A DNA stretch of 64,000 nt from Fulvivirga ulvae (GTDB lineage: Bacteria; Bacteroidota; Bacteroidia; Cytophagales; Cyclobacteriaceae), in contig NZ_CP089981.1 in assembly GCF_021389975.1 (NCBI RefSeq), forward strand, positions 3,311,501-3,375,500. The letters run 5' to 3'. A program made the translations under genes and the position numbers. Below, piece by piece: positions 8,558 through 17,915 of this stretch. The notes under the pieces are model-generated. The model saw only the letters and a list, made by a program, of their open reading frames with translations. It did not search any database and was not told where the DNA came from. Each line of letters opens with the position of its first letter. The stretch's first letter is position 1.

Positions 8558-10984
8558 ATGTTACGAAACCATATTATCATTGCCTTAAGAAATATCTGGA
8601 GAGAAAAGACCTTCTCATTTTTAAATATAGCAGGTCTGTCAGTGGGAATTAGCTGTGCGCTGATATTGATCCTTTACATCAATAATGAGTTCAGCCACGA
8701 CAAGCACCATGACAATGCGGAGAACCTTTACCGGCTAAATACTGTATTTCCCGGTTCTGACGGAGATGGCATGCCTACAGGTTCACCACCAATCGTATGG
8801 GCGATGAAGGAAGAGCTGCCCGAAATCGAAAATGCGGTGAGGGTAGTTAATCCGCCTCAGGTAGAAAAGAACCTGCTTCGTTTTAGGGATAGGATGTTTT
8901 ATGAGACCAGGGGCTTTATAGTTGACTCTACTTTCTTTGATGTCTTTAGCTATGATTTTGTTGAAGGTTCACCGGAAACTGCCCTGGATAGGCCAAGTAC
9001 GGTAGTAATAAAAGAGTCTATAGCCAAAAAGCTGTTTGCAGAAAGCTCGGCCATAGGGCAGTTGATAACCATTATCAATGGTGATGATCCTTATGAATAT
9101 GAAGTTACAGGTGTAATAGCCGACAGGCAACCAAACTCACACATTGATGCCAACTTCTTCATGACAATGAACAGCCCCGGCTGGGGTGAATTTATTAATG
9201 GCATAACTACCTGGGCAGGTCAAAACTTTATATTTTCTTATATCAAAATAAAAGAAGGTACTGACCCCGCACAGTTGCAGTCTAAAATAAACGATGTGCT
9301 TCAAAAGCGTGGTGCGGAGCATTTCAAGGCTATGGGCAGGTCAAAAGAACTTAGAATGAGCGCCGTGCCTGATATCCACCTGCATTCCGGGTTTGATCTT
9401 GATCTGGGCACCAACGGCAGTATAGAGCAGGTTAGCATTATTTCATTGATCGGTTTTTTCATCCTGGTGATCGCCTGCGTCAATTTTGTGAACCTTGCTA
9501 CTGCCAAAGCTGGGAAAAGGGCGCTTGAGATCGGCATTAGAAAAACCCTTGGCGCCCAACGCACATCCCTCATCATTCAGTTTTTTATGGAAGTGGTGCT
9601 TTTTATACTCCTGGCAACAGTCCTTGGTTTTTTGTTGATGGATATATTGCTTCCCTTCTTCAACTACCTCATGGGGCAGGAGCTGGTACTGTCTACAGTG
9701 CTTACTCCGGATATATTAGTTGCCATAGGTGCTGTACTTGGCCTTACCGCTATTGTTTCGGGAAGTTATCCAGCCCTGCTGCTTTCAGCTTACCAACCAG
9801 CCAAAGTACTAAAGCAAAAGGAAGCTGCAGGTAGCGGTGCACAGATGTTCAGAAAGGCCCTGGTAGTCTTTCAATTTGTGATCTCCATTGTGCTGATAGG
9901 GGCAGTGACCATTATGTTACAACAAATGAATTACATGAATAGCTATGAGAAAGGCTTTTCGTCAGGTTCAAAAATAATAGTACCACTGAACACCTCTACG
10001 GCCAAGGCCAATTATGAAAATATGCGTCGGCAACTGAGCAACATTGCAGGTGTAAACCAGGTGACCGCCGCCAGCTACCTGCCTGGAGATCAGGTTTTTA
10101 ACGATATGAGAGTCTATGCCGAAGGGCAAAGCATCAGTGACGGTGTGCTTACCGGCATCAATCGTGTGGACTATGACTACCTGGAAACCCTTAAACTACA
10201 GGTGATTACGGGCCGAAGCTTTTCACGGGACATTACCGGAAATGAAAGCGATGTGATCCTTAACCGAAAGGCGGTGTCAGATTATGGCTATACTCCCGAG
10301 GAAATCATAGGCAGGGAAGTGTTTACCGATTCTTTTTCAGGAGAGCGTTTTAGCTTTAGGGTCATTGGTGTAATCGAAGATTTCAACCAGCGGTCTCTGC
10401 ATTATGGCATTGAACCCCTGATGTTACAGCACCGGAAGGAAGAAAATTATGAATATATGATGGTCACCGTGTCGCCGGGAAGCTTCAAGGCAGTGGTTGA
10501 TCGAATGGAAGATCTGTGGCATGAGTTGGTGCAGGATACCCCTTGGGAGTATACCGAGCTTGATCAGAGCCTGAGGTCAAAATATGAAGCAGATCAAAAG
10601 GCCATAGTACTTATATTCTCCGCAGCTATTATTGCTATCATTATTGCTTGCTTAGGGCTGTTTGGGCTTTCCTTGTTCACGGCACAGAAAAGACAAAAGG
10701 AGATCAGCATAAGAAAAGTCTTCGGGGCTTCAGTAAGGCAGTTAATGCGCATACAATACAAGAGCTTTTTTACTATGGTACTTATATCTCTTTTTATTGC
10801 CATTCCGGTCATTTACTATGGTATGGGGCAATGGTTGGCCGGTTTTGTCTACCGCGTGGAAATTGGTGCCGAAGCATTTATAATGTCCGGGGCTATTGCC
10901 TTTATCATTGCTATCCTTACGGTTAGTTATCAGTCAGTGAAGGTGGCACTGGCCAATCCGGTAGATGTACTCAGAAATGAATAA
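8558..10984 (+). CDS. ABC transporter permease, double MacB_PCD/FtsX (paralogue 3)
   Basis: An 808-residue paralogue starting 20 bp after the preceding stop, which supports co-transcription. FtsX loops: EIGIRKTLGAQRT in the first half and EISIRKVFGASVR in the second. It opens MLRNHIIIALRNIWREKTFSFLNIAG and ends ANPVDVLRNE. Its periplasmic region resembles paralogue 1 more than paralogue 2 (shared HIDANF/HLHSGFDLDL-type segments), hinting at an old duplication of a pair. No key motif is lost. Substrate unknown. Confidence 0.9.
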   Translation: MLRNHIIIALRNIWREKTFSFLNIAGLSVGISCALILILYINNEFSHDKHHDNAENLYRLNTVFPGSDGDGMPTGSPPIVWAMKEELPEIENAVRVVNPPQVEKNLLRFRDRMFYETRGFIVDSTFFDVFSYDFVEGSPETALDRPSTVVIKESIAKKLFAESSAIGQLITIINGDDPYEYEVTGVIADRQPNSHIDANFFMTMNSPGWGEFINGITTWAGQNFIFSYIKIKEGTDPAQLQSKINDVLQKRGAEHFKAMGRSKELRMSAVPDIHLHSGFDLDLGTNGSIEQVSIISLIGFFILVIACVNFVNLATAKAGKRALEIGIRKTLGAQRTSLIIQFFMEVVLFILLATVLGFLLMDILLPFFNYLMGQELVLSTVLTPDILVAIGAVLGLTAIVSGSYPALLLSAYQPAKVLKQKEAAGSGAQMFRKALVVFQFVISIVLIGAVTIMLQQMNYMNSYEKGFSSGSKIIVPLNTSTAKANYENMRRQLSNIAGVNQVTAASYLPGDQVFNDMRVYAEGQSISDGVLTGINRVDYDYLETLKLQVITGRSFSRDITGNESDVILNRKAVSDYGYTPEEIIGREVFTDSFSGERFSFRVIGVIEDFNQRSLHYGIEPLMLQHRKEENYEYMMVTVSPGSFKAVVDRMEDLWHELVQDTPWEYTELDQSLRSKYEADQKAIVLIFSAAIIAIIIACLGLFGLSLFTAQKRQKEISIRKVFGASVRQLMRIQYKSFFTMVLISLFIAIPVIYYGMGQWLAGFVYRVEIGAEAFIMSGAIAFIIAILTVSYQSVKVALANPVDVLRNE

Positions 10985-11021
10985 CAGCAGTCAACTTAAA
11001 TCAAAATAAATTTACAACAAC

Positions 11022-13406
11022 ATGCTTAAAAACTACTTTAAAATAGCCGTAAGGAATATTGTGAGAAACAAGGCCTATTCCTTCATCAACATAGCCGGGC
11101 TTACCCTGGGGATTACCTGCTGTAGCCTGCTGTTTCTTTTTGTGATGGACGAAATGGCCTATGATTCCATGCACATCAAGCGGGACAGGATATACCGTGT
11201 GGTGGAGATAGGTGATGAAGGAGGAGAAGCCAGGTATTTTGGGCAAACCAGCCCACCGACAGGCCCAACACTGGCCACTGATTATGAGGAAATAGGGCAG
11301 TTTGCCAGGTTATTCAAATTTGGGGGGCACATCAACTTTTCTATTGGTGATACCAAGTTTGCAGAGCGGGCATATTTCTTTGCAGATTCTACCTTTTTTG
11401 ATGTCTTTGATTTTCAACTGGTAAAAGGAGACAGAAATACAGCACTCTCAAAGGCTAATTCCATGGTGATCGATGAAGACTGGGCTCGCCGGCTGTTTGG
11501 AAATGAAGATCCTCTTGGAAAAGAGATTGTCTTGGATCAGGAAGATGCCTATGTCATTACAGGAGTAATGAAAAATGCGCCGCAGAATTCTCATTTACAG
11601 GTTAAAATATTAACGTCCCTGCCTTATTCTCATGATTTCTTCAGGGAATACCAGTCAGACTGGAATAGGTATGGTGCCTATACCTATGTAGTATTTGACG
11701 AAAAGGCTTCTCCTGAGAAGTTCGCTGCAAACATACCTGGATTTGTAAAGAAGTACTTCGAGCCTGAGGCTAACCGCAATTTCTACTTACAGTCACTCAA
11801 TGATATACACTTCGGTTCCCAGGCCATTGAATATAGCAGCGAAGCTACAAAAGGCCAAAAAGCCTATATCTATATCTTTATAGGTATTGGGATATTTATG
11901 TTGCTGATTGCCTGCATCAATTACATGAACCTGGCTACAGCAAAATCACTCCACAGAGGAAAGGAAATCGGTATGAGGAAAGTATCGGGTGCGCAGCGGT
12001 ATCAGCTCATCATCCAGTTCCTTAGTGAGTCCACCTTCATTGCCCTAATAGCACTGGCGTTATCTATCGGTCTTGTTGACCTTTTACTCCCATATTTCAA
12101 TGTACTTACCGATAAAAGCTTTGTGTTCGATACAGAGACATTTGGTAACATTTTGGCGTTGCTGTTCTTCATCACTCTGGTTATCGGTTTACTTTCAGGT
12201 ATTTATCCTGCCCTTGTGATGTCGAGGTTGAGACCGGCCAATATATTGAAAGGCAGCATGAGCACGGGTAAGGGAAGTGTAGCCTTAAGGAAAATTCTCG
12301 TAGTCACGCAATTCACATTATCCATTATCATGATCATCGCCACCATAGTAGCATCCAACCAGATGGACTACATCCAAAACCGTTCACTTGGTTTCAACAA
12401 AGAGCAATTATTGGTTGTGGATATCAATAGCGGAGATGTAAGAAAACGCTTTGACGCAATGAAAAACGAATTTGCAAAATCTCCTTATATCACCAAGGTG
12501 GCTGTATCTTCCCGAGTACCCGGAGAATGGAAAAACCTGAGGGAAGTATATCTTAAATCCCCCGATAACAGTGAAGATTCCCTGTTCTCCAATTATATAG
12601 GCTTCGATGAGCATATGCTGGATGTTTATGAAATGACGCTGACCTTGGGAAGCAATTTTACGGGCAATGTAAAAGAAGATTCCCTTCATGTACTGGTTAA
12701 CGAAACTGCCGTGGAGGCCCTTGGGTTGAAGGACCCGCTGGGAAAGTATATTAAAATTGATAACGGTCAGTATAAGGTTATAGGTGTAGTACAGGATTTT
12801 AATTTTGAGTCGTTGCACAATGAAATTGCCCCGCTTGTACTGGGATACAGAGCTAACGCATTTCAGCAGATCGATTATTTTTCTCTAAAATTTGATCCCG
12901 GGCATGTTGAAAAGGCTATAGCTCATGCCTCAGAGGTACATAATAGCTTCGATGAGGGTACCCCTATAGAGTACCACTTCCTGGACGAGCAGTGGGAGCA
13001 ATTTTATAAAAATGACAAGCGTGCCGGTAATATATTCACCATAGGTGCAGGCATCACCATATTCATAGCTTGCCTGGGATTATTTGGACTCGCTTCATTT
13101 ATCATCCAAAAGCGAACGAAAGAAATAGGAGTGAGAAAGGTACTTGGGGCATCAGTTGGAGACCTGTTTTTGCTGCTTGCAAAAACATTTGTTCTTCAGG
13201 TGTTGCTGGCTTTCATTATTGCCATTCCGGTATCATGGTATCTGATGGACGACTGGCTCAATAACTTTGCTTTCAGGTTCGAAATGGGAGCAAAGGAATT
13301 TTTGACAGCAGGTTTGGTGGCTGTTATAATCGCGATATTGTCAGTGAGCTACAGGGTAGTCAAGGCAGCGCTGCTTAATCCGGTTAATACGCTGAGGACA
13401 GAATAA
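11022..13406 (+). CDS. ABC transporter permease, double MacB_PCD/FtsX (paralogue 4)
   Basis: A 794-residue fourth copy, last of the operon, 37 bp after paralogue 3. FtsX loops are EIGMRKVSGAQRY and EIGVRKVLGASVG. The periplasmic segments (for example SLPYSHDFFREYQSDW and YMNLATAKSL after the first domain) show the same two-half layout. C-terminus LLNPVNTLRTE. It is followed by a strong bidirectional terminator, which fixes the 3' end of the operon. Function as for the other copies: a membrane component of an ABC system whose ATPase must be supplied from elsewhere, if one is used. Confidence 0.9.
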   Translation: MLKNYFKIAVRNIVRNKAYSFINIAGLTLGITCCSLLFLFVMDEMAYDSMHIKRDRIYRVVEIGDEGGEARYFGQTSPPTGPTLATDYEEIGQFARLFKFGGHINFSIGDTKFAERAYFFADSTFFDVFDFQLVKGDRNTALSKANSMVIDEDWARRLFGNEDPLGKEIVLDQEDAYVITGVMKNAPQNSHLQVKILTSLPYSHDFFREYQSDWNRYGAYTYVVFDEKASPEKFAANIPGFVKKYFEPEANRNFYLQSLNDIHFGSQAIEYSSEATKGQKAYIYIFIGIGIFMLLIACINYMNLATAKSLHRGKEIGMRKVSGAQRYQLIIQFLSESTFIALIALALSIGLVDLLLPYFNVLTDKSFVFDTETFGNILALLFFITLVIGLLSGIYPALVMSRLRPANILKGSMSTGKGSVALRKILVVTQFTLSIIMIIATIVASNQMDYIQNRSLGFNKEQLLVVDINSGDVRKRFDAMKNEFAKSPYITKVAVSSRVPGEWKNLREVYLKSPDNSEDSLFSNYIGFDEHMLDVYEMTLTLGSNFTGNVKEDSLHVLVNETAVEALGLKDPLGKYIKIDNGQYKVIGVVQDFNFESLHNEIAPLVLGYRANAFQQIDYFSLKFDPGHVEKAIAHASEVHNSFDEGTPIEYHFLDEQWEQFYKNDKRAGNIFTIGAGITIFIACLGLFGLASFIIQKRTKEIGVRKVLGASVGDLFLLLAKTFVLQVLLAFIIAIPVSWYLMDDWLNNFAFRFEMGAKEFLTAGLVAVIIAILSVSYRVVKAALLNPVNTLRTE

Positions 13407-13508
13407 ATAGCAATCGGCAGAAGCAGTTGGCAGGCTTTATTTTCAATTCTTTTGCTTCACTGTTTTCAGCTTTAAATATAAAAGCAGAAGCTTGAAATAT
13501 AAATTTTG

Positions 13509-13577
13509 AAAAAAGGCTGCATCAAATTCAGAATAGGTTATCAACCTTATGATCCTGCTGGTTTGATACAGCCTTTT
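13509..13577. terminator. Bidirectional terminator between permease operon and hpf
   Basis: Arms AAAAGGCTGcATCAAA and TTTGATaCAGCCTTTT with A-rich and T-rich outer flanks. The loop holds a second small hairpin (AGGTT-atc-AACCT). It serves both convergent genes. Confidence 0.85.
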
Positions 13578-13579
13578 TT

Positions 13580-13885
13580 TTACGGTCTCTTTTCGTTTTG
13601 AAGCTCTTTACGCTTCCTCATCTGTTTTTTCAATTTATCTACTGTTTCCATGATGCTTTCCCTGAAACTATCGGATTGATATTCCGCATATAGCGTAGGT
13701 CCCGGCAGAAACAGCTTCATCTCAGCCACTTTGGTTTCATCTTGGTCATTTTTAACATTTTTAAGGTATACATCTATACCTGTTATTTGAGTTTCAAACT
13801 TTCTCAAATGCTTTATGCGGTCATTTACAAAATCTAAAAGTTCCTGATTCGCATCAAATCCCACGGTTTGGATATCTGTCTTCAT
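13580..13885 (-). CDS. hpf: Ribosome hibernation-promoting factor, short HPF/RaiA family
   Basis: A 101-residue protein with the sigma-54 modulation/ribosome-binding fold: N-terminal strand KTDIQTVGFDANQELLDFV, a central helix (NDRIKHLRKFE), and a basic C-terminal helix (DKLKKQMRKRKELQNEK). Short HPF proteins bind the 30S decoding region when growth slows and promote or stabilise inactive ribosomes. There is no C-terminal dimerisation extension, so it is the short form. It is convergent with the permease operon and shares its terminator. Confidence 0.9.
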   Translation of the reverse strand: MKTDIQTVGFDANQELLDFVNDRIKHLRKFETQITGIDVYLKNVKNDQDETKVAEMKLFLPGPTLYAEYQSDSFRESIMETVDKLKKQMRKRKELQNEKRP

Positions 13886-13912
13886 GTCAAAAAAAATTTA
13901 TCTTGTGGTTAT

Positions 13913-14059
13913 TTAGCGCCCTCCTATCAGTCTTAAGAGAAGCAATATTACTGCTGCTACCAGCAGAAAGTGGATGAACCAACCCAGGTCGAAGGCAAAG
14001 AACCCGAATAGCCATCCAACTACTAAGACTATAATAATTACAATTAAACAGCTTCTCAT
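13913..14059 (-). CDS. Small hydrophobic membrane protein, lmo0937-like family
   Basis: A 48-residue protein translated from the minus strand: MRSCLIVIIIVLVVGWLFG, then FFAFDLGWFIHFLLVAAVI, ending LRLIGGR. It has two short transmembrane helices separated by a loop and a basic C-terminus. This pattern (VGWLFGFF...G.FIHLLLVAAVILLLLRLI.GR) is that of the widespread lmo0937-type small membrane proteins, whose function is not known; they often sit beside stress genes. Here it lies 27 bp upstream of hpf on the same strand, so both may be co-expressed under stress. Confidence 0.85.
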   Translation of the reverse strand: MRSCLIVIIIVLVVGWLFGFFAFDLGWFIHFLLVAAVILLLLRLIGGR

Positions 14060-14198
14060 AATATTAGCTTTTAGTTGATATTGCCAGATTCATGCCATAG
14101 GGCTTATTGAAGATATAGCAGGCTACGGCTGTAGGTTTGTTGTGGAAATAAAGTCCCTGAGTAATAAATATTTCTACAATTAGCATTAATTTTCAGTC

Positions 14199-15032
14199 AT
14201 GTTTTGCTTTGTAAATAATGACCTTATCAAGCGGGAGGATGCCAAAATCGGTATATCTGACCTCAGTATTATCAGGGGCTACGGTATCTTTGATTTCTTC
14301 AGGCTTAAAGACAATGTCCCACTTTTTATGGACGACCACCTTGAGAGGTTCTTTCTTTCTGCTAAAAAAGTATTTGATGAAGTACCCTTTGATAAACATG
14401 ATCTGGAGGTCAAAATCAGGCAGCTTATAGAGACGAACAAAATGCCGGTTTCGGGTATCAGGATTGTACTGACCGGGGGCTATACCCCTGATGGTTATAG
14501 TATAGGATCGCCCAACCTTATCATCACGCAGGAGCATATAAAATTTCCACCTGACGAAAGCTACAGGACAGGAATTAAGCTGATTACCTATTCTTATTTA
14601 AGGGAGCTGCCTGAGGTGAAAACCATAAATTATATGACTGGTATCTGGCTGAAAAAGGAAATCGCCAAAGCGGGGGCCTTTGATGTGCTGTACCACCACA
14701 ACGGGCTTGTTTGCGAGCTTACCAGGAGTAATTTCTTCATCGTAAATCAGCAAAATGAGATCATAACACCTGACCGGAGCATATTAAAAGGGGTAACCCG
14801 AAGGAAGGTGCTGGATCTGGCACGGCAGAAATTCAAAGTGCATGAGGCTCCTGTATCTGTAGATGACCTGCGTACAGCCAAAGAAGCTTTTCTGACAGGT
14901 ACTACAAAGAAAGTTTTACCCGTTACCCTCATAGACGACTTTACTATCGGTGATGGGAAAGTGGGGGCCGTCACCAAAGAACTTATGCAGCAATTCAGCC
15001 TGTTTGAAGAGCAGTTTATAAAGCAGGGCTGA
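14199..15032 (+). CDS. Class IV aminotransferase (BCAT/PabC/D-amino acid type)
   Basis: A 277-residue PLP enzyme of fold type IV. Landmarks: N-terminal ISDLSIIRGYGIFDFFR; basic DDHLERFF; the lysine-containing segment EVKTINYMTG, whose Lys would form the Schiff base; CELTRSNFFIV; and ITPDRSILKGVTRRKVLDLA near the cofactor phosphate site. The family covers branched-chain aminotransferase, D-amino acid transaminase and aminodeoxychorismate lyase, and the sequence alone does not let me choose. It is shorter than typical IlvE (about 300-360). Stop is 54 bp before xth on the same strand. Confidence 0.88.
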   Translation: MFCFVNNDLIKREDAKIGISDLSIIRGYGIFDFFRLKDNVPLFMDDHLERFFLSAKKVFDEVPFDKHDLEVKIRQLIETNKMPVSGIRIVLTGGYTPDGYSIGSPNLIITQEHIKFPPDESYRTGIKLITYSYLRELPEVKTINYMTGIWLKKEIAKAGAFDVLYHHNGLVCELTRSNFFIVNQQNEIITPDRSILKGVTRRKVLDLARQKFKVHEAPVSVDDLRTAKEAFLTGTTKKVLPVTLIDDFTIGDGKVGAVTKELMQQFSLFEEQFIKQG

Positions 15033-15086
15033 TTGCTTTGGATTTCATAGTATCAATTTTTTTGAACTAAATACTAAAGAGACTTT

Positions 15087-15869
15087 ATGAGTAATCTAAA
15101 ACTCGTGTCCTGGAATATCAACGGCATCAGGGCCATTTTGAAGAAAGACTTTATTGAAAATATTAAAAAGATGAACCCGGATATATTCTGCCTGCAGGAA
15201 ACAAAAGCGCAGGTCGAAGATGTGAAAACGGCTGCTCAGCTTCTGCCGGAGTACCATGCCTACATTAATTCTTCCAAGGCAAGAAAGGGCTATTCCGGAA
15301 CGGCCATATTCTCCAAAAAGAAGCCGCTAAGTGTAGTATATGACCTTGGTCATGATGACCACGACCAGGAAGGTAGGGTGATTACGGCGGAGTATCAGGA
15401 TTTCTTCCTGGTGAACGTTTACACCCCCAACTCCGGGCAGGGTCTCAACAGACTGGATTACAGGCAAACGTGGGACGAGGTTTTTCTGGAGTACCTCAAA
15501 GCTCTGGAAGAAAAGAAACCAGTTATTCTGTGTGGCGACCTTAACGTTGCACATCAGGAGATAGACATCGCCAGGGCCAAACAGAATTATAACAAATCAG
15601 CCGGCTACACCCAGCAAGAGATCGATGGATTTAGCAGCTATATCAGCAACGGTTTTGTGGATACTTTCCGTCATTTCTACCCGGAAGAAATTAAATATTC
15701 ATACTGGAATTATATGTTCAATGCACGAGCGAGGAATGTGGGGTGGAGGATTGATTATTTTCTGGTCGGGAGTGGTTTGCTTGATCAGGTAAAGAGTGCG
15801 GCGATTCACAATGAGTATGAAGGCTCAGACCATTGCCCGGTGGAATTGGTAATAGAATCAACATATTAA
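15087..15869 (+). CDS. xth: Exodeoxyribonuclease III (AP endonuclease)
   Basis: A 260-residue member of the EEP nuclease superfamily. Motifs in order: SWNINGIRA (metal-site Asn), LQETKAQ (catalytic Glu), YSGTAIFSKKKP, VNVYTPNSGQ, CGDLNVAHQEIDIA (Asp/Asn pair), GWRIDYFLVG, and YEGSDHCPVELVIE at the C-terminus (catalytic Asp-His). It incises DNA 5' of abasic sites and degrades duplex DNA 3' to 5' during base excision repair. Length is normal for the family. No terminator is evident after it; the next 166 bp are A/T-rich and lead into the metalloprotease gene. Confidence 0.96.
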   Translation: MSNLKLVSWNINGIRAILKKDFIENIKKMNPDIFCLQETKAQVEDVKTAAQLLPEYHAYINSSKARKGYSGTAIFSKKKPLSVVYDLGHDDHDQEGRVITAEYQDFFLVNVYTPNSGQGLNRLDYRQTWDEVFLEYLKALEEKKPVILCGDLNVAHQEIDIARAKQNYNKSAGYTQQEIDGFSSYISNGFVDTFRHFYPEEIKYSYWNYMFNARARNVGWRIDYFLVGSGLLDQVKSAAIHNEYEGSDHCPVELVIESTY

Positions 15870-16036
15870 AAGCATTGGTTAAGAAGAGTTTTGATTACAA
15901 GATTATTGTTTTATGTTTTTAATCTTTTCAAGATAATATTTTGACTTTTAAAATAATTTTGAAATTATATTTTGAGTTTAAACACGATTTTTCAACATTG
16001 CGACCGATTTGAATTAATAACCTAAACCAAATAATT

Positions 16037-16858
16037 ATGAAAAGATTAAATTCTCTTCTGGTACTGGCAGTGTTGGCCAGCGGCGTGTTTTTCTCATGTG
16101 AAAATGAAAGTGTAGCTCCTGGTGATGATGTACCTGAAGAAGTGCTTGCTAAGCTGACTCAGTTAGGCTTTAGCATTGATGGGGTTTCGCATTTTGAAGA
16201 TGGTTTTCTTGTAGAAAACGATATCTATCTTACTGCAGCCGACCTTGAAAGAATGAGTCCCGGAGCAAGCATTCCTGCCGTAGAGCAGTACAGCACTGAT
16301 AATCTTGTAAATGGGCCAAGAATGATCAATGTTTACATGCCTACAGGTAGTAAAGGATTTAGCTCTGGTGAGCAGGCTGGTCTGGATGAAGCTATGAGAA
16401 GATACAATGCCGAAAACCTGACTATCTCTTTCCAGAGAGTTTCTTCAAGCAGCAATGCTGACATCGTGTTCAAAAGATTGAGCAAAAGAGATGAGCGCAG
16501 AGGTGTTCTCGGTTCTGCCGGTTTCCCAACAGCATCAGGAGATCCTTACGGAACTATCAACATGAGTGGTATCCTTGAGTCTCAGTACGGACTTAGCGTA
16601 GATGGTATCGCTACTATTATGGCTCACGAAATGGGGCATTGCATCGGTTTTCGGCATACTGACTTCTTTGACAGAAGCATAAGCTGCGGAGGTTCTGCTG
16701 CTAACGAAGGTGACGGTGGTGTAGGTGCAAACCACATCCCTGGTACTCCAACCGGTGCGGACCTTTCAGGGAAGGGATCATGGATGTTGGCTTGTACTGA
16801 CGGTTCAAGCAGGCCTTTCACAAACGCTGACAAAACTGCTTTGGATTACCTATATTAA
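16037..16858 (+). CDS. M57-type (HEIGH) zinc metalloprotease lipoprotein
   Basis: A 273-residue exported lipoprotein. Signal peptide MKRLNSLLVLAVLASGVFFSC with lipidated Cys21. The catalytic metzincin-like motif HEMGHCIGFRH lies near residue 197 (three Zn-binding His plus Glu), followed by a Cys-containing loop (DRSISCGGSA) and a GSWM Met-turn candidate. This matches the Bacteroidota dual-action HEIGH metallo-peptidase family (Peptidase_M57). The middle part VNGPRMINVYMPTGSKGFSSGE resembles the pro/substrate-binding region of that family. It acts outside the cytoplasmic membrane; substrate not known. It stands alone with its own terminator downstream. Confidence 0.9.
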   Translation: MKRLNSLLVLAVLASGVFFSCENESVAPGDDVPEEVLAKLTQLGFSIDGVSHFEDGFLVENDIYLTAADLERMSPGASIPAVEQYSTDNLVNGPRMINVYMPTGSKGFSSGEQAGLDEAMRRYNAENLTISFQRVSSSSNADIVFKRLSKRDERRGVLGSAGFPTASGDPYGTINMSGILESQYGLSVDGIATIMAHEMGHCIGFRHTDFFDRSISCGGSAANEGDGGVGANHIPGTPTGADLSGKGSWMLACTDGSSRPFTNADKTALDYLY

Positions 16859-16876
16859 TCGATAGTAACAATATTA

Positions 16877-16921
16877 ACTGCCTAAAATGGTTCAACTGAA
16901 CTGTTTTAGGCAGTTTTTTAT
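16877..16921 (+). terminator. Rho-independent terminator of the M57 protease gene
   Basis: Perfect arms AACTGCCTAAAA and TTTTAGGCAGTT (16877-16888, 16904-16915) followed by a T run. Confidence 0.92.
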
Positions 16922-17220
16922 GCGTAGTATCGACCCTGGAGTATTAAAAACATATTATACCTCATTTAGATATAGATAATGAATTGTTCATCGAAACGAA
17001 CTCTCTCTTGATGACGCGGCTGTAGGTCGGAGGGCGTTCTACGTGAACTGATGAAGCGTCTTCTAATTGGTTTCAAATACAGCAAATAATTAGATTTCTG
17101 CCTTAGAATCACGCTGAGTCTTCTCCAACAGACTGCCGGGAAATGGTTTATCAGACATGAAGGGCCAATTGGAGTTTTCCAATGACTTTTTTAGTTGTAA
17201 ATTTAAGCGCATAGAATAAA
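16922..17220. other. Intergenic tract with no recognised feature
   Basis: About 300 bp between the terminator and the tetR-type gene. I see no ORF with coding character, RNA gene or repeat. The last part should contain the promoter of the regulator at 17256. Confidence 0.5.
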
Positions 17221-17234
17221 GGAACGATTATTCC
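17221..17234 (+). promoter_or_regulatory. Candidate TetR operator, upstream copy
   Basis: GGAACGATTATTCC lies 21 bp before the regulator's ATG. The same core (ACGATTATTCC) recurs inverted at 17885-17898 in front of the short-chain dehydrogenase gene. Its position suggests autoregulation. Confidence 0.5.
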
Positions 17235-17255
17235 AAAATAGATGTATTAAGATCA

Positions 17256-17837
17256 ATGCCGAAGAACGTTACATTCGATAGGGATGAAATTATCCGCAAA
17301 GTGACTGACCTTTTCTGGAAAAAGGGCTATCACGGTACATCTATGCAGGATTTGGTAGATGCGACTGGTTTGAACCGATCGAGCCTTTACAATTCCTTTG
17401 GCGATAAATTTTCGCTGTTTCTTGAATCCCTGAAATTTTACCAGGATCGTGAGCAAACACTCGCTTTTGCCAACCTCTTTAAAGAAAATTCAGCTATTGC
17501 CTCTATCCGTTCTTTTTTTACGGCTTTGGTAGATGGTATTGAAAACGACCAGGACCGGAAGGGCTGCTACCTGATCAACTGTACAGCTGAGCTTTCTGCT
17601 ACAGAGAAAAAAGTGCAGGAATTTCTTTTGAACAATCAACAGGTTCTGCTCTGTACTTTTGCAGACCTGATCAGGGCCGGACAAGAAAAAGGAGAGATAT
17701 CTGCACATAAAAATGCCCATCAACTCGCGCTCTATTTGTTTACAAGTCTGCAAGGATTACGCCTGACCGGCATGCTAACCACCTCCAAAGAAGATCTCAA
17801 TAGTGTTGTGGATCAGGTGATTACTTCATTAAACTAA
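17256..17837 (+). CDS. TetR/AcrR family transcriptional regulator
   Basis: A 193-residue one-component repressor. The N-terminal helix-turn-helix is clear (RDEIIRKVTDLFWKKGYHGTSMQDLVDATGLNRSSLYNSFGDKFSLFLESL), typical of TetR proteins in which GLNRSSLYNSFGDK is the recognition helix region. The C-terminal ligand domain contains DRKGCYLINCTAEL, a segment common in the TetR subgroup that controls short-chain dehydrogenases and other detoxification genes. The next gene, 78 bp downstream on the same strand, is such a dehydrogenase, and shared inverted motifs flank both starts. Ligand unknown. Confidence 0.92.
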   Translation: MPKNVTFDRDEIIRKVTDLFWKKGYHGTSMQDLVDATGLNRSSLYNSFGDKFSLFLESLKFYQDREQTLAFANLFKENSAIASIRSFFTALVDGIENDQDRKGCYLINCTAELSATEKKVQEFLLNNQQVLLCTFADLIRAGQEKGEISAHKNAHQLALYLFTSLQGLRLTGMLTTSKEDLNSVVDQVITSLN

Positions 17838-17849
17838 TTTTTTTTAATT

Positions 17850-17904
17850 TTATTTGAAACGATCATATCAATATGTCGTATACTGGAATAATCGTTTCAA
17901 ATAA
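17850..17904. promoter_or_regulatory. Long inverted repeat, candidate TetR operator before the SDR gene
   Basis: Perfect 14-bp arms TTATTTGAAACGAT (17850-17863) and ATCGTTTCAAATAA (17891-17904) are separated by 27 bp. The arms contain GAAACGATcATatC and, on the other strand, GAAACGATTATTCC, which match the element at 17221. It ends 11 bp before the SDR start codon. It could also fold as a hairpin in RNA, but it lacks a T run in either direction, so an operator is favoured over a terminator. Confidence 0.55.
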
Positions 17905-17915
17905 AAATCTATATC

